A stretch of DNA of 64,000 nucleotides from Bacteroidota bacterium. Its GTDB lineage: Bacteria > Bacteroidota > Bacteroidia > Flavobacteriales > Flavobacteriaceae. Positions within the stretch are counted from its first letter, which is position 1. Every line of letters starts with the position of its first letter. The notes beneath the pieces are model-generated. The model ran no database searches, was not told the origin of the DNA, and saw only the letters and a list, made by a program, of their open reading frames with translations. Both the position numbers and the translations under genes were made by a program. Where the stretch lies: positions 69,296 to 133,295 of the forward strand of contig JAEXIT010000008.1 in NCBI GenBank assembly GCA_023446155.1, written 5' to 3'. Below are positions 16,680 through 26,381 of this stretch, one piece after another.

Positions 16680-18167
16680 ATGTCGATAAAATCGATTGTT
16701 GCTAAATTACTAGCCGGAAAAATTTATAAAAACACGCGAAAATGGGCGGACAATCCGGTGGCCACTCAGCAAAAAATATTTTGGGAACTGATTCGTTCGG
16801 CTCAAAACACCCAATTTGGAAAAGACCATCAGTTTGAAACGTTCACCTCGGTAGCCGATTTCCAAAAACAGGTACCGGTGCGCGATTATGAACAACTACG
16901 CCCGTATATCGACAAAATGTTAACCGGAGAATCGGACGTATTGTGGAAAGGAAAACCGTTATATCTGGCCAAAACATCCGGAACAACATCTGGAGCCAAA
17001 TATATCCCGCTTACGAAAGAATCGATGCCGTATCATATTGAAGCGGCGCGAAATGCGATTTTGCATTATATCCATGAAACCGGAAACGCATCGTTTGTAG
17101 ACGGAAAGATGATTTTCTTACAGGGAAGTCCGGTGTTAAGTGAGAAAAACGGAATCAAACTGGGGCGACTTTCGGGAATTGTCGCGCATTATGTTCCGAA
17201 ATATTTACAAAAAAACCGGATGCCAAGCTGGGAAACCAACTGTATCGAAGATTGGGAAACCAAAGTCGATGCAATAGTAGAAGAGACCTTCCACGAAGAC
17301 ATGGCGGTAATCTCCGGAATTCCGTCGTGGGTACAAATGTATTTTGAAAAACTAAAAGAAAAAGGCAACCGACCGGTAGGTGAGATCTTTAAAAACTTTA
17401 ACCTGTTTATTTACGGTGGTGTGAATTACGAACCGTATCGGGCGAAATTCGAAAACCTGATCGGACGTAAGGTCGACAGTATTGAACTATTCCCGGCTTC
17501 CGAAGGTTTTTTTGCCTATCAGGATTCCCAAAAAGAAAAAGGAATGCTACTGTTGTTGAATTCGGGCATTTTTTATGAGTTTATCAAAAGTGATGAATTT
17601 TTCCAGGAAAATCCAAAACGTTATACGATAGGCGATGTGGAACTCGGAATAAACTATGTGCTAATCATTTCTACAAACGCCGGATTATGGTCCTATAATA
17701 TTGGTGACACGATTCAGTTTACGAGTTTAAAACCGTATCGGGTAATTGTCTCAGGACGAATCAAACATTATATTTCCGCATTTGGCGAACACGTTATTGG
17801 GAAAGAAGTGGAAGCCGCGCTAAAAGAAGCGATGGAAAACACCAATGTTCAGGTGAATGAATTTACCGTAGCGCCACAAATCACACCAACCGAAGGTTTA
17901 CCGTATCACGAATGGCTGATTGAGTTTGAACAGGAACCGGAAAATATGAGCCTATTCGAACAAAAGCTGGATAAAGCCATGCGAGCGCAAAATGTTTATT
18001 ACGACGATTTGATTTCCGGGAATGTACTGCGAACCGTGGTTGTGACAAAAGTGGCACGGAATGCCTTTCAGGAATATATGAAATCCGAAGGAAAACTGGG
18101 CGGACAAAATAAACTACCGCGACTTTCGAACGACCGTAAAATAGCGGATAAACTAAAGAAAGCATAA
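16680..18167 (+). CDS. GH3 family acyl-acid-amido synthetase-like protein
   Basis: A 495-residue member of the GH3 adenylate-forming family, known from plants for joining auxin or jasmonate to amino acids and also frequent in Bacteroidota, where the substrate is unknown. The ATP-binding motif TSGTTSGAKYIP is at about 100-111. The second motif reads FPASEGFFAYQ, and later YNIGDTIQF corresponds to the third adenylation motif. It is full length. The next gene starts 1 base after its stop, so the two are translationally close. Confidence 0.9.
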   Translation: MSIKSIVAKLLAGKIYKNTRKWADNPVATQQKIFWELIRSAQNTQFGKDHQFETFTSVADFQKQVPVRDYEQLRPYIDKMLTGESDVLWKGKPLYLAKTSGTTSGAKYIPLTKESMPYHIEAARNAILHYIHETGNASFVDGKMIFLQGSPVLSEKNGIKLGRLSGIVAHYVPKYLQKNRMPSWETNCIEDWETKVDAIVEETFHEDMAVISGIPSWVQMYFEKLKEKGNRPVGEIFKNFNLFIYGGVNYEPYRAKFENLIGRKVDSIELFPASEGFFAYQDSQKEKGMLLLLNSGIFYEFIKSDEFFQENPKRYTIGDVELGINYVLIISTNAGLWSYNIGDTIQFTSLKPYRVIVSGRIKHYISAFGEHVIGKEVEAALKEAMENTNVQVNEFTVAPQITPTEGLPYHEWLIEFEQEPENMSLFEQKLDKAMRAQNVYYDDLISGNVLRTVVVTKVARNAFQEYMKSEGKLGGQNKLPRLSNDRKIADKLKKA

Positions 18168-18168
18168 C

Positions 18169-19071
18169 ATGGGAAAAATCTTGTTTTTACTGTTATTCCT
18201 TTCGATAAGTAGTACGGCTCAGATTCGAGGAATTGTGGTTAACGAAACGGGACAACCGGTTGCCTATGTGAATATCTGGGTTGAAAATGAAAATAACGGA
18301 ACAACAGCCGATGTAAACGGAGATTTTACTATTTTCGAAAAAAATCCGGAGAAGGTTTTAGTGTTTAGTGCGTTGGGTTATGAAACGGCAAAAGTAAAAG
18401 GTAGCGAAGCGGCAAAAGTCGTGTTAAAGCAACGTCCGTTACAACTTCAGGAAGTTGTGATTGCTGGAAAAAAAGGCAATAAAACAACAACCATCGGCGA
18501 TTATAAAAAAGGAGGAATCAGTCATTTCTTTTCCAGTGGAAAAAATCCGTGGATAGTAGCACGTTATTTTCCGTTTGATGAAAACAGTGTCCAAGCACCC
18601 TATATTAAAGAGTTGATGATTATGACCGACTCGGAAGTAGATCCGGCAACGTTTATCCTGCATTTTTATGACGTGACAGAAGATGGAAGCCCGGGGAAAG
18701 ACCTGACCGATAAAAACCTGATAATCGAAGCGGAAAAAGGAAAACAAAACACGGTGGTAAAACTGGACGGTTATAATTTAGAAATCGGAAAAAAAGGCAT
18801 CTTTGTAGCGGTCGAATGGCTTATTATCGACGGGAACAAATACGATTTTAAAACAGATGTAAAAGATGCGGCTTCGGGAAGTTATACCGTTACCAACTTT
18901 TCTGGAACGCGGTACGAACCCAGAATAGGGACAATACCGTCTGAAACGAGTACTTCCTGGCGGTTTACGATGGGACGCTGGTCGCGATTTGACAAACCAA
19001 TCCAATCGGGAATAAAGAAGTATAACAACAAGTTTAATGAACTTGCGATAAAGTTAACTTTAACAAACTAA
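18169..19071 (+). CDS. Secreted CarboxypepD-regulatory-like domain protein
   Basis: A 300-residue protein with a signal peptide (about 1-18, ending STAQ), then a carboxypeptidase regulatory-like (transthyretin-like) beta domain of about 80 residues (IRGIVVNETGQPVAYVNIWV ... FSALGYETAKV). After LQEVVIAGKK, a motif that often precedes the TonB plug in SusC-like receptors, the protein does not continue into a TonB receptor; it ends with about 200 residues of unknown beta-rich sequence. It is probably periplasmic or outer-membrane attached. It is the last gene of the LytM-SdpI-GH3 operon. Confidence 0.78.
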   Translation: MGKILFLLLFLSISSTAQIRGIVVNETGQPVAYVNIWVENENNGTTADVNGDFTIFEKNPEKVLVFSALGYETAKVKGSEAAKVVLKQRPLQLQEVVIAGKKGNKTTTIGDYKKGGISHFFSSGKNPWIVARYFPFDENSVQAPYIKELMIMTDSEVDPATFILHFYDVTEDGSPGKDLTDKNLIIEAEKGKQNTVVKLDGYNLEIGKKGIFVAVEWLIIDGNKYDFKTDVKDAASGSYTVTNFSGTRYEPRIGTIPSETSTSWRFTMGRWSRFDKPIQSGIKKYNNKFNELAIKLTLTN

Positions 19072-19084
19072 AAAATAAAAATCC

Positions 19085-19092
19085 TACATTTG
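19085..19092 (+). promoter_or_regulatory. Candidate -7 box upstream of gene 19115
   Basis: TACATTTG, consensus TAnnTTTG, 22 bases before the ATG. The -33 region is AT-rich without a clear TTG. Confidence 0.55.
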
Positions 19093-19114
19093 TGGGTTAC
19101 TAAATAGAAAGCAT

Positions 19115-20803
19115 ATGAAAGAGATTAAAAACATTTCGCGCTCACGCGCACAGGAATCATCGGCAGCAATTGAACGTTTGTACATTACCATGCGTCATTT
19201 GTTTAACAGAGGATTCTACAAACCTATGGGTATTTCGGGAGAAACATTACGTGAAGCTTTGTTGTCTTTACGCCCGGAAATATATGGGACGATAGCAGAA
19301 GAGAAAGTAGAGTTAAACGGATTATTATATGTAATTGAGCGTTTACCAATTGGTATTGAAGAATGCCGTTATATCAACCTGACCTCGGATGAAGGGTATT
19401 CGAAGTCGCATTTCCAAGCGATTGTACCGCCAAAAAGAAGACGAAACTGTTACCGTATCGACGACGAACAGATGAATATCGAAATTACCCGTGGTCGTTC
19501 GGATATCTATGATATTTTAACGCACCTTACCTTTATTTTTATCGAATCGCATAAAATTAAAGACCGGGTATTGATTGACGAAGACGGTCGTTTAACGCGG
19601 GATTGGGAAAAACTGGAGCAGGTGATTCTTCAGAATAAAAAACTGACGTTGGTAGAACGCGAAAAAGCGATTTCGCATGTGTCGAATATCTTAGGAAGAA
19701 CCTTTGCTGAGGTATTGGATATTTACGACAGTTTTGCCACCCAACAGGCGCCGGAACGTTTTCTACACATTATTTACTGGTTAGGGAAACTGGCGATAGA
19801 AGAGGTGGTCGACAACAACAAACGAACGATTACCTTTAGTCCGATTCTAAGAGAGCGTTTGGGTCACCATATCCATGGGGAGATCTGGGCGAATAACATT
19901 AAAAAAGTTTTACAGAAAAATAAATTAATTCAGCGTCCGATTCACGTAATCAGTGCAAACATGCACAGTGTGATGAATTCCTTATTTGCGACACACGTCT
20001 TAAAAGGAAAATTCAAAGACCAGTCGGATTTTGTGATTTACGAAGAACTGAGCAAATCCGGGAATAACGATTTACGTGCAAAAGCGGAAGAGTTTGCGAT
20101 TAAACACGGAATGATTTCGCTTCCGGATACTTCGGGAACCAATATTGATGTTCAGATTTTCGACACGGCAAAAATTGATTGGAATAAATCGGCCTTTCCT
20201 AAGGCAAAAGTCGAAGGCGAACATCCGGTTATCATTGTAATGGATTACGCCTTTGGGGAACAAGCCTACGAAACGATCGACGAACTCTTAAAACCGTATA
20301 AAGACGGACAGGAGAAAGTATTCCTAAACGTAGAATCGGTTTCGATTATGGGGAAAGCCGGTATTTTAGAAGGTGGAAAAGGCGACATTATGATTCCGTC
20401 GGCCCATATCAACGAAGGAACGGGCGATAACTATCCGTTCGACAACGAACTTTCGGCCGAAATGTTCGAAGGAAATGAAATCCCGGTTTTTGCAGGACCG
20501 ATGATAACGGTATTAGGAACATCGTTACAAAATAAAGACCTGTTGAAATTTTTCCACGAATCGACCTGGGGTGTCATTGGACTGGAAATGGAAGGCGCTT
20601 ATTATCAGAAAGCCATCCAGTCGGCTTCCAAAATCCGAAAAAGTATCCCATCAAATGTAAAAGTACGTTATGCGTATTATGCATCGGATAACCCATTGGA
20701 AACAGGAAGTACATTAGCTTCGGGCGGATTGGGAACAACCGGAGTGAAACCAACGTATTTAATCACGATTAAGATTTTAGAACAAATATTTAATATTAAA
20801 TAA
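19115..20803 (+). CDS. Conserved flavobacterial protein with phosphorylase-like C-terminus
   Basis: A 562-residue cytoplasmic protein, I believe a DUF family (DUF6909 or similar) conserved in Flavobacteriia. The N-terminal half is mostly helical and contains PPKRRRNCYRIDDEQMNIEI. The C-terminal part carries GLEMEGAYYQKA and then ASDNPLETG. These resemble the EMEGA and SDxPL motifs of the PNP/UDP phosphorylase superfamily; E. coli AMP nucleosidase, as I recall it, has CVSDKPLHGE at the equivalent place. A nucleotide or nucleoside cleavage role is therefore possible but not shown. It lies 13 bases before the Wzz-like gene, so it may head the polysaccharide operon. Confidence 0.65.
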   Translation: MKEIKNISRSRAQESSAAIERLYITMRHLFNRGFYKPMGISGETLREALLSLRPEIYGTIAEEKVELNGLLYVIERLPIGIEECRYINLTSDEGYSKSHFQAIVPPKRRRNCYRIDDEQMNIEITRGRSDIYDILTHLTFIFIESHKIKDRVLIDEDGRLTRDWEKLEQVILQNKKLTLVEREKAISHVSNILGRTFAEVLDIYDSFATQQAPERFLHIIYWLGKLAIEEVVDNNKRTITFSPILRERLGHHIHGEIWANNIKKVLQKNKLIQRPIHVISANMHSVMNSLFATHVLKGKFKDQSDFVIYEELSKSGNNDLRAKAEEFAIKHGMISLPDTSGTNIDVQIFDTAKIDWNKSAFPKAKVEGEHPVIIVMDYAFGEQAYETIDELLKPYKDGQEKVFLNVESVSIMGKAGILEGGKGDIMIPSAHINEGTGDNYPFDNELSAEMFEGNEIPVFAGPMITVLGTSLQNKDLLKFFHESTWGVIGLEMEGAYYQKAIQSASKIRKSIPSNVKVRYAYYASDNPLETGSTLASGGLGTTGVKPTYLITIKILEQIFNIK

Positions 20804-20816
20804 CCTATCACTTACT

Positions 20817-21803
20817 ATGAATAATAACTCTAATACCACTAATTCGGAAGAACAGGAAATCGATTTGTCCCAAGTTTCCAAGAAAATCGGCAATCTTTTT
20901 CAGTCCTTTTTAGACTGGATTTTTGACGGTGTTCTATTTTTAAAACGCAATATTATAATCATCTCCATTTTGTTTGTTGTAGGAGCAGGATTAGGATTTT
21001 ACATGGATAAATCGGAAAAAGTTTATGAAAATCAAATGATTGTAATCCCGAATTTTGAAAGTGTGGATTATTTATATGCCAAAGTAGAGTTATTAAATTC
21101 AAAAATTAAAGAACGGGATTATCCGTTTTTAACAAAATTAGGAATAAAAGATCCTGAAAAAATAGTAAGAATAGAAGTAGAGCCGGTAATAGACATCTAT
21201 AGATTTATCGATAATAGTGACGAGAACTTCCAGATGATCAAATTAATGGCGGAAGACGGTGATATTCAAAAGATTTTAAAAGACAATATTACCAGTAAAA
21301 ACTATAAATTCCATTTGATATCCTTTATGACAAGAGGTTTAACAAATAGAGATAAAACAAGCGAACCATTACTGAAGTTTTTTAATGACAGTGATTATTA
21401 CCGAATGGTTCAAAAAGAAAGAATAAACAATATTCGATTAAAAATCAAAACGAACGAAGAAACCATCGCTCAGATCAATGGAATTTTAAATCAGTTTTCA
21501 TCGAATACAAGTTCGCAACAAAAAAGCGATAAGTTGATTTATTATAATGAGAACACACAATTAAATGACGTAATCAAAACCAAAGACCAAATGGTAAATG
21601 AATTGGGTCATTTAAATATTGAGATAAACAACTTTCAAGATATTATTAAAGAGAGTAGTGCTACGATAAATGTTCGAAATACAAAAGCGTTAAATGGTAA
21701 AATGAAATTGGTTTTACCTGTTCTTTTTGTCGGAATGTTTTTATTTTTCGGAATGCTTCGTTCTTTCTATAAAAAACAAATGATTAAAAGAAACTTAGCA
21801 TAA
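20817..21803 (+). CDS. Wzz-like polysaccharide chain-length/co-polymerase protein
   Basis: A 328-residue protein with two transmembrane helices near its ends (about 45-63 and 296-314) and a large periplasmic region with charged, probably coiled-coil helices. This is the topology of Wzz/PCP proteins that set polysaccharide chain length in Wzy-dependent pathways. No cytoplasmic tyrosine kinase domain follows, so it resembles PCP-1 more than Wzc. Sequence motifs are weak and the call rests on topology and position directly before rfbB. It lies 2 bases upstream of rfbB. Confidence 0.7.
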   Translation: MNNNSNTTNSEEQEIDLSQVSKKIGNLFQSFLDWIFDGVLFLKRNIIIISILFVVGAGLGFYMDKSEKVYENQMIVIPNFESVDYLYAKVELLNSKIKERDYPFLTKLGIKDPEKIVRIEVEPVIDIYRFIDNSDENFQMIKLMAEDGDIQKILKDNITSKNYKFHLISFMTRGLTNRDKTSEPLLKFFNDSDYYRMVQKERINNIRLKIKTNEETIAQINGILNQFSSNTSSQQKSDKLIYYNENTQLNDVIKTKDQMVNELGHLNIEINNFQDIIKESSATINVRNTKALNGKMKLVLPVLFVGMFLFFGMLRSFYKKQMIKRNLA

Positions 21804-21805
21804 GC

Positions 21806-22822
21806 ATGAAAAATATACTAATAACCGGAGGTGCGGGATTTATAGGAGCTAATTTTGTAACCTATTTTATAGAAGGGAATCCGGATATAAATGTAATTAA
21901 TTTAGACAAGCTGACGTATGCAGGCGATTTGGCCAATCTGGAAGAAGTAGCCAATCACAGTCGGTATACCTTTGTACAAGGCGACATTTGCGACCGTGAA
22001 CTGGTAGAAACGCTTTTTGAAAAATACGATTTTTCGGATGTGATCCACTTTGCAGCCGAATCGCATGTGGATAATTCGATTTCCGGACCGGAAGCGTTTA
22101 TCCGCACCAATGTTATCGGAACTTTCAACCTGTTGGATGCCGCCCGTAAACATTGGATGACAGGACCCAACCAATATAAGGAAGGATACGAACAATCGCG
22201 TTTCCACCATATTTCCACCGATGAGGTTTACGGAACATTAGGTGCCACCGGTTTGTTTACAGAAGAAACACCGTATGCGCCCAATAGTCCGTATTCGGCA
22301 TCAAAAGCATCTTCCGATATGATTGTACGAAGTTATTTTCATACCTATGGAATGCAAGTGGTAACGACAAACTGTTCCAATAATTACGGTCCGAAGCAAC
22401 ACAATGAAAAGTTGATTCCAACCATTATCCGTAAAGCGATTTCGGGAGAAAATATTCCGATTTACGGCGACGGAAAAAATGTAAGAGATTGGTTGTATGT
22501 GTTGGATCACTGTAAAGGAATCGAATTGGTTTTCAAAAACGGAAAAGCGGGAGAAACCTATAATATCGGAGGCCGGAACGAGCGCAACAACCTGTATATC
22601 GCCAATACCATTTGCGAAATTTTAGACGAATTGCAACCGAAAACCGAAGGCAGTTATAAAACACAGATTGTTTTTGTAAAAGACCGTCCGGGTCATGATT
22701 TGCGTTATGCGATCGATGCCACCAAAATCGAAACGGAACTGGGATGGAAAGCCGATGAAAATTTCGAAACCGGAATTCGGAAAACCATTGCCTGGTATCT
22801 GAACAAATTTGACAAAAAGTAG
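21806..22822 (+). CDS. rfbB: dTDP-glucose 4,6-dehydratase
   Basis: A 338-residue extended SDR enzyme, the second step of dTDP-L-rhamnose synthesis. The NAD-binding motif GGAGFIGANF is at the N-terminus, the catalytic Tyr/Lys pair is in YSASKASSD, and STDEVYG and NNYGP are typical of the family. It is followed by rfbA, rfbC and rfbD in the order B-A-C-D. Full length, nothing missing. Confidence 0.97.
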   Translation: MKNILITGGAGFIGANFVTYFIEGNPDINVINLDKLTYAGDLANLEEVANHSRYTFVQGDICDRELVETLFEKYDFSDVIHFAAESHVDNSISGPEAFIRTNVIGTFNLLDAARKHWMTGPNQYKEGYEQSRFHHISTDEVYGTLGATGLFTEETPYAPNSPYSASKASSDMIVRSYFHTYGMQVVTTNCSNNYGPKQHNEKLIPTIIRKAISGENIPIYGDGKNVRDWLYVLDHCKGIELVFKNGKAGETYNIGGRNERNNLYIANTICEILDELQPKTEGSYKTQIVFVKDRPGHDLRYAIDATKIETELGWKADENFETGIRKTIAWYLNKFDKK

Positions 22823-22845
22823 TAAAGCAATAAGCATTTAATAAA

Positions 22846-23706
22846 ATGAAAGGGATAATATTAGCAGGAGGCTCCGGCACCAGATTACACCCGCTTACGC
22901 TGGCCGTGAGCAAACAGTTAATGCCTATCTATGATAAGCCAATGATTTATTATCCGCTGTCGACATTAATGTGGGCCGGAATCCGTGAAATATTGATCAT
23001 TTCCACACCACATGATTTACCCTTATTTCGCCAATTATTAGGCGACGGAAGTAAACTGGGTTGTCGTTTTGAATATGCCGTACAGGAAAATCCGAACGGA
23101 CTTGCGGAGGCCTTTATTATTGGAAAAGATTTTATTAAAGACGATAAAGTAGCGTTGATTTTAGGCGATAATATTTTTTACGGAACCGGATTAGCCGAAT
23201 TACTTCAGGCAAATAACAATCCGGATGGCGGAATTATCTATGCGTATCACGTACATGATCCGGAACGGTATGGTGTCGTTGATTTTGATAAAGACGGGAA
23301 AGTCCTTTCGATAGAGGAAAAACCGATTTATCCGAAATCAAACTATGCGGTACCGGGGATTTATTTTTATGATAATGATGTGGTGGCGATCGCCGAAAAT
23401 ATCAAACCGAGTAATCGTGGCGAACTGGAAATAACCGATGTAAACAAAGAATACCTCGAAAGAGGAAAACTTCAGGTGAGTATTTTAGACCGTGGAACCG
23501 CCTGGCTCGATACCGGAACGTTTCAGTCGTTAATGCAAGCCGGGCAATTTGTACAGGTTATCGAAGAACGCCAGGGATTAAAAATCGGAGCCATTGAAGA
23601 AGCGGCCTACCGAATGGGATTTATTGATGCCGAGCAATTGCAGCTTTTGGCTGAACCGTTATTAAAAAGCGGATATGGAAAACACTTACTAAGTATATTA
23701 GAATAA
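22846..23706 (+). CDS. rfbA: Glucose-1-phosphate thymidylyltransferase
   Basis: A 286-residue nucleotidyltransferase that makes dTDP-glucose from dTTP and glucose 1-phosphate, the first step to dTDP-rhamnose. The N-terminal GGSGTRLHPLTLAVSKQLMP is the nucleotide-binding and catalytic signature, and EKP (in IEEKPIYPKSN) is the sugar-phosphate site. The length fits the RmlA short form. It sits between rfbB and rfbC in the operon. Confidence 0.97.
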   Translation: MKGIILAGGSGTRLHPLTLAVSKQLMPIYDKPMIYYPLSTLMWAGIREILIISTPHDLPLFRQLLGDGSKLGCRFEYAVQENPNGLAEAFIIGKDFIKDDKVALILGDNIFYGTGLAELLQANNNPDGGIIYAYHVHDPERYGVVDFDKDGKVLSIEEKPIYPKSNYAVPGIYFYDNDVVAIAENIKPSNRGELEITDVNKEYLERGKLQVSILDRGTAWLDTGTFQSLMQAGQFVQVIEERQGLKIGAIEEAAYRMGFIDAEQLQLLAEPLLKSGYGKHLLSILE

Positions 23707-23710
23707 AAAA

Positions 23711-24262
23711 ATGACGATTACCCCTACAAAACTATCCGGCTGTTATATACTCGAACCCAAAGTGATTCAGGACGCGAGAGGTTATTTTATGGAAAGTTTT
23801 AATGAAAAAACATTCCGGGATGGAACCGGCGAAGCGGTTCACTTTGTTCAGGACAACCAGTCGTTTTCGACCAAAGGAGTACTACGAGGTTTGCATTATC
23901 AAACGGGAGCACACGCACAGGCCAAGCTGGTTCGTGTACTTCAGGGAGAAGTATTGGATGTAGCAGTAGACATCCGTCCGGAATCGGAAACCTATGGCCA
24001 ATATGTAGCCGAAGTATTATCGGCCGAAAACCAAAAACAATTATTTGTTCCCAGAGGATTTGCACACGGTTTTTTGGTATTAAGTGAAACGGCTACGTTT
24101 TTTTATAAATGCGATAATTTTTACAATAAAGAATCCGAAGGCGGAATCATTTATAATGACGCAACCCTTGCGATCGACTGGAAACTGGAAGTATCGGAAT
24201 TGTTGATTTCCGAAAAAGACCACATCTTACCTACATTGGATAAAGCCCGAAAAATATGGTAG
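23711..24262 (+). CDS. rfbC: dTDP-4-dehydrorhamnose 3,5-epimerase
   Basis: A 183-residue cupin-fold enzyme that epimerises C3 and C5 of dTDP-4-keto-6-deoxyglucose. RmlC marks are visible: FMESFNEKTF, QDNQSFSTKGVLRGLHYQ with the catalytic His, and VPRGFAHGFLVL. The gene starts 4 bases after rfbA and overlaps rfbD by 7 bases. Confidence 0.97.
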   Translation: MTITPTKLSGCYILEPKVIQDARGYFMESFNEKTFRDGTGEAVHFVQDNQSFSTKGVLRGLHYQTGAHAQAKLVRVLQGEVLDVAVDIRPESETYGQYVAEVLSAENQKQLFVPRGFAHGFLVLSETATFFYKCDNFYNKESEGGIIYNDATLAIDWKLEVSELLISEKDHILPTLDKARKIW

Positions 24263-25101
24263 TACTGGTAACCGGTTCGTCCGGACAATTAGGACAATCG
24301 CTACAAGCTATTTCGGAAAACTATCCGGAAATTGACTTTGTATTTGTTTCATCATCCGATTTGGATATTACGGATAAAGAAAAAGTCACTGCGTATTTTC
24401 AGAAAATACAACCGGCTTATTGTATCAATACGGCGGCGTATACGGCGGTTGACAAAGCCGAAAGTGAACCGGAAAAAGCATTTCAGGTTAATGTAAACGG
24501 ACCGCAAAATCTGGCGAAAGCCTGTGAAAAATACAATACCGTTTTACTTCATATTTCTACAGATTTTGTTTTTGACGGCGAAAAAAGCACACCTTATACC
24601 GAAGAAGATATACCCAATCCGAAAGGAGTTTACGGAAAAACAAAATTAGAAGGAGAGCAGGCCATTGCAAAAGAATGGTCAAAATACTATATTGTGAGGA
24701 CTTCATGGGTATATTCCGAATTTGGAAACAACTTTATGAAAACCATGCTACGACTTGGTTCAGAGCGAGAAGTGCTTAATGTGGTAGACGATCAGATCGG
24801 AACACCAACCTATGCCGTCGATTTGGCCGAAGCGCTCGTTACAATAATCCGTTACGATTTCCAAAATGAGATAAAACCTTATGGGATTTATAACTTTAGC
24901 AATGAAGGAGCGTGCAGTTGGTACGACTTTGCTAAGAAGATATTTGAAGTGAATCAAATGACCATTCAGGTTAATCCCATTCCTACAACAGCTTATCCAA
25001 CGCCGGCGAAACGGCCAAAATACAGTGTATTGGATAAGCAGAAAATTAAAAGTACCTTTGGGTTTGCAATTAATACGTGGGATGAAAAAATAAAACGGTG
25101 A
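24256..25101 (+). CDS. rfbD: dTDP-4-dehydrorhamnose reductase
   Basis: A 281-residue SDR enzyme for the last step to dTDP-L-rhamnose, using NAD(P)H. The N-terminal VTGSSGQLGQSL is the nucleotide site, and STDFVFDG and YGKTKLEGE (Tyr/Lys pair) are the RmlD signatures. The complete rfbBACD set means the cell can make dTDP-rhamnose. The stop codon overlaps the start of the flippase gene (TGATG). Confidence 0.96.
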   Translation: MVVLVTGSSGQLGQSLQAISENYPEIDFVFVSSSDLDITDKEKVTAYFQKIQPAYCINTAAYTAVDKAESEPEKAFQVNVNGPQNLAKACEKYNTVLLHISTDFVFDGEKSTPYTEEDIPNPKGVYGKTKLEGEQAIAKEWSKYYIVRTSWVYSEFGNNFMKTMLRLGSEREVLNVVDDQIGTPTYAVDLAEALVTIIRYDFQNEIKPYGIYNFSNEGACSWYDFAKKIFEVNQMTIQVNPIPTTAYPTPAKRPKYSVLDKQKIKSTFGFAINTWDEKIKR

Positions 25102-26381
25102 TGTTTGCGAAACTTCAATTTGTAAAAAATAATAAAAGTATAGTTAGAAACTTTTTTCATATAGGAATTATAAAGTTTGTAAACATTTTTTCAAAATACT
25201 TATTAATAGGTTACCTCATACGAGTGTTGGGTGAAGAAAATTACGGTACCATAACATGGGTAGACTCCTTCATCCAGTATTTTCTGATATTGATAAATTT
25301 TGGATTTGACTTATACGTTTCTAAAAGTATCGTTGAAAATAAAGAGGACAAGGATAAAATAGACGAAATTATTTCGGCGGTTTATACCATAAAAGGACTG
25401 TTGTTTTTATTGAGTTTTATCCTGTTAATAAGCTTTATTTTTATTTCCGGTACGCAAACATATAGCCACCTTTTTATAGTGATGATGCTAATGGGAGCCG
25501 GGGAAGTTCTTTTCCCGATCTGGTATTTTCAGGGAATTGAAAAGATGAAACCGATTACAATTGTTACGGTTGTAGCCAGGGTTTTTTTAGTGATTTCCAC
25601 GTTTCTTTTGGTTGAAAAAAACAGTCATGGATTTCGATATGTCATACTATTGGTTATTTCAAACCTGATTTGGGGCGTATTTGGGTATTATTTTCTAAAG
25701 AAAGAGTCAAAATTTAGGTTTTTAAAAACATCATTTGCAACCTTACTGGCCTATTTAAAAGACGGGTATTTGTTTTTTTTAGGGAAATTCTCAACTCTTT
25801 TTCTAAATTTCGGAACTATTTTTTTAATCGGCTATTTTTGTTCAAAAAGCTTGGTTTCGGGATTTGATTTAGCGTCCAAAATAATCTTCACTTTTGTTTT
25901 TGTTTACGAAGTGATTCAACAGGCCGTTTTTCCGTCTATTGTAAGAAACCAACGCCTACAGTTTATGCGAAAGTTGGTGTTGTTGACATTTGCAATGGGA
26001 CTTTTTTTTGCCATTATAACCTACTTTTTTTCAGAAAAAATCATTCTGTTTTTTGGCGGTAATGAAATGGTAAAATATTCCTATCTTTTAAAAGAAATGG
26101 TAATATTAATACCGGTTATCGGAATTTCCAATATTGTAGGAAGCTGTTCACTGGTAGCATTTGGCTCCATCAAACAGTATAATTTTTCGTTAATAATTTC
26201 CTGTTTGACCTATATCGGTATTTGTTTGTTACTATATATATCGGATGGGATGCAATTTGAAAATTTGGTCTCGCTACGAATAGGGATCGACATATTAATG
26301 GCGTCGTTAATCCTGTTTTTTTCCATTAAAAACAGGATACTGTTTCCGTCGTTTTATTTTGCTAAAACCAAAAGCGAATAA
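25101..26381 (+). CDS. Wzx-like oligosaccharide flippase
   Basis: A 426-residue polytopic protein with about 12 hydrophobic helices. The N-terminal pattern (IKFVNIFSKYLLIGYLIRVL, then YGTITW) is that of the polysaccharide biosynthesis/MATE-like Wzx family. It probably moves undecaprenyl-diphosphate-linked repeat units across the inner membrane. I chose the ATG at 25101; a GTG three bases earlier is also possible. It is AT-richer than rfbABCD, as typical for the variable core of an O-antigen locus. Its 3' end overlaps the convergent methyltransferase gene by 28 bases. Confidence 0.88.
   Translation: MFAKLQFVKNNKSIVRNFFHIGIIKFVNIFSKYLLIGYLIRVLGEENYGTITWVDSFIQYFLILINFGFDLYVSKSIVENKEDKDKIDEIISAVYTIKGLLFLLSFILLISFIFISGTQTYSHLFIVMMLMGAGEVLFPIWYFQGIEKMKPITIVTVVARVFLVISTFLLVEKNSHGFRYVILLVISNLIWGVFGYYFLKKESKFRFLKTSFATLLAYLKDGYLFFLGKFSTLFLNFGTIFLIGYFCSKSLVSGFDLASKIIFTFVFVYEVIQQAVFPSIVRNQRLQFMRKLVLLTFAMGLFFAIITYFFSEKIILFFGGNEMVKYSYLLKEMVILIPVIGISNIVGSCSLVAFGSIKQYNFSLIISCLTYIGICLLLYISDGMQFENLVSLRIGIDILMASLILFFSIKNRILFPSFYFAKTKSE

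Noticed and set aside
22533..22913. A 126-codon minus-strand reading frame over the rfbB/rfbA junction
   Set aside because: It runs antisense to two unmistakable genes and has no recognisable domain.
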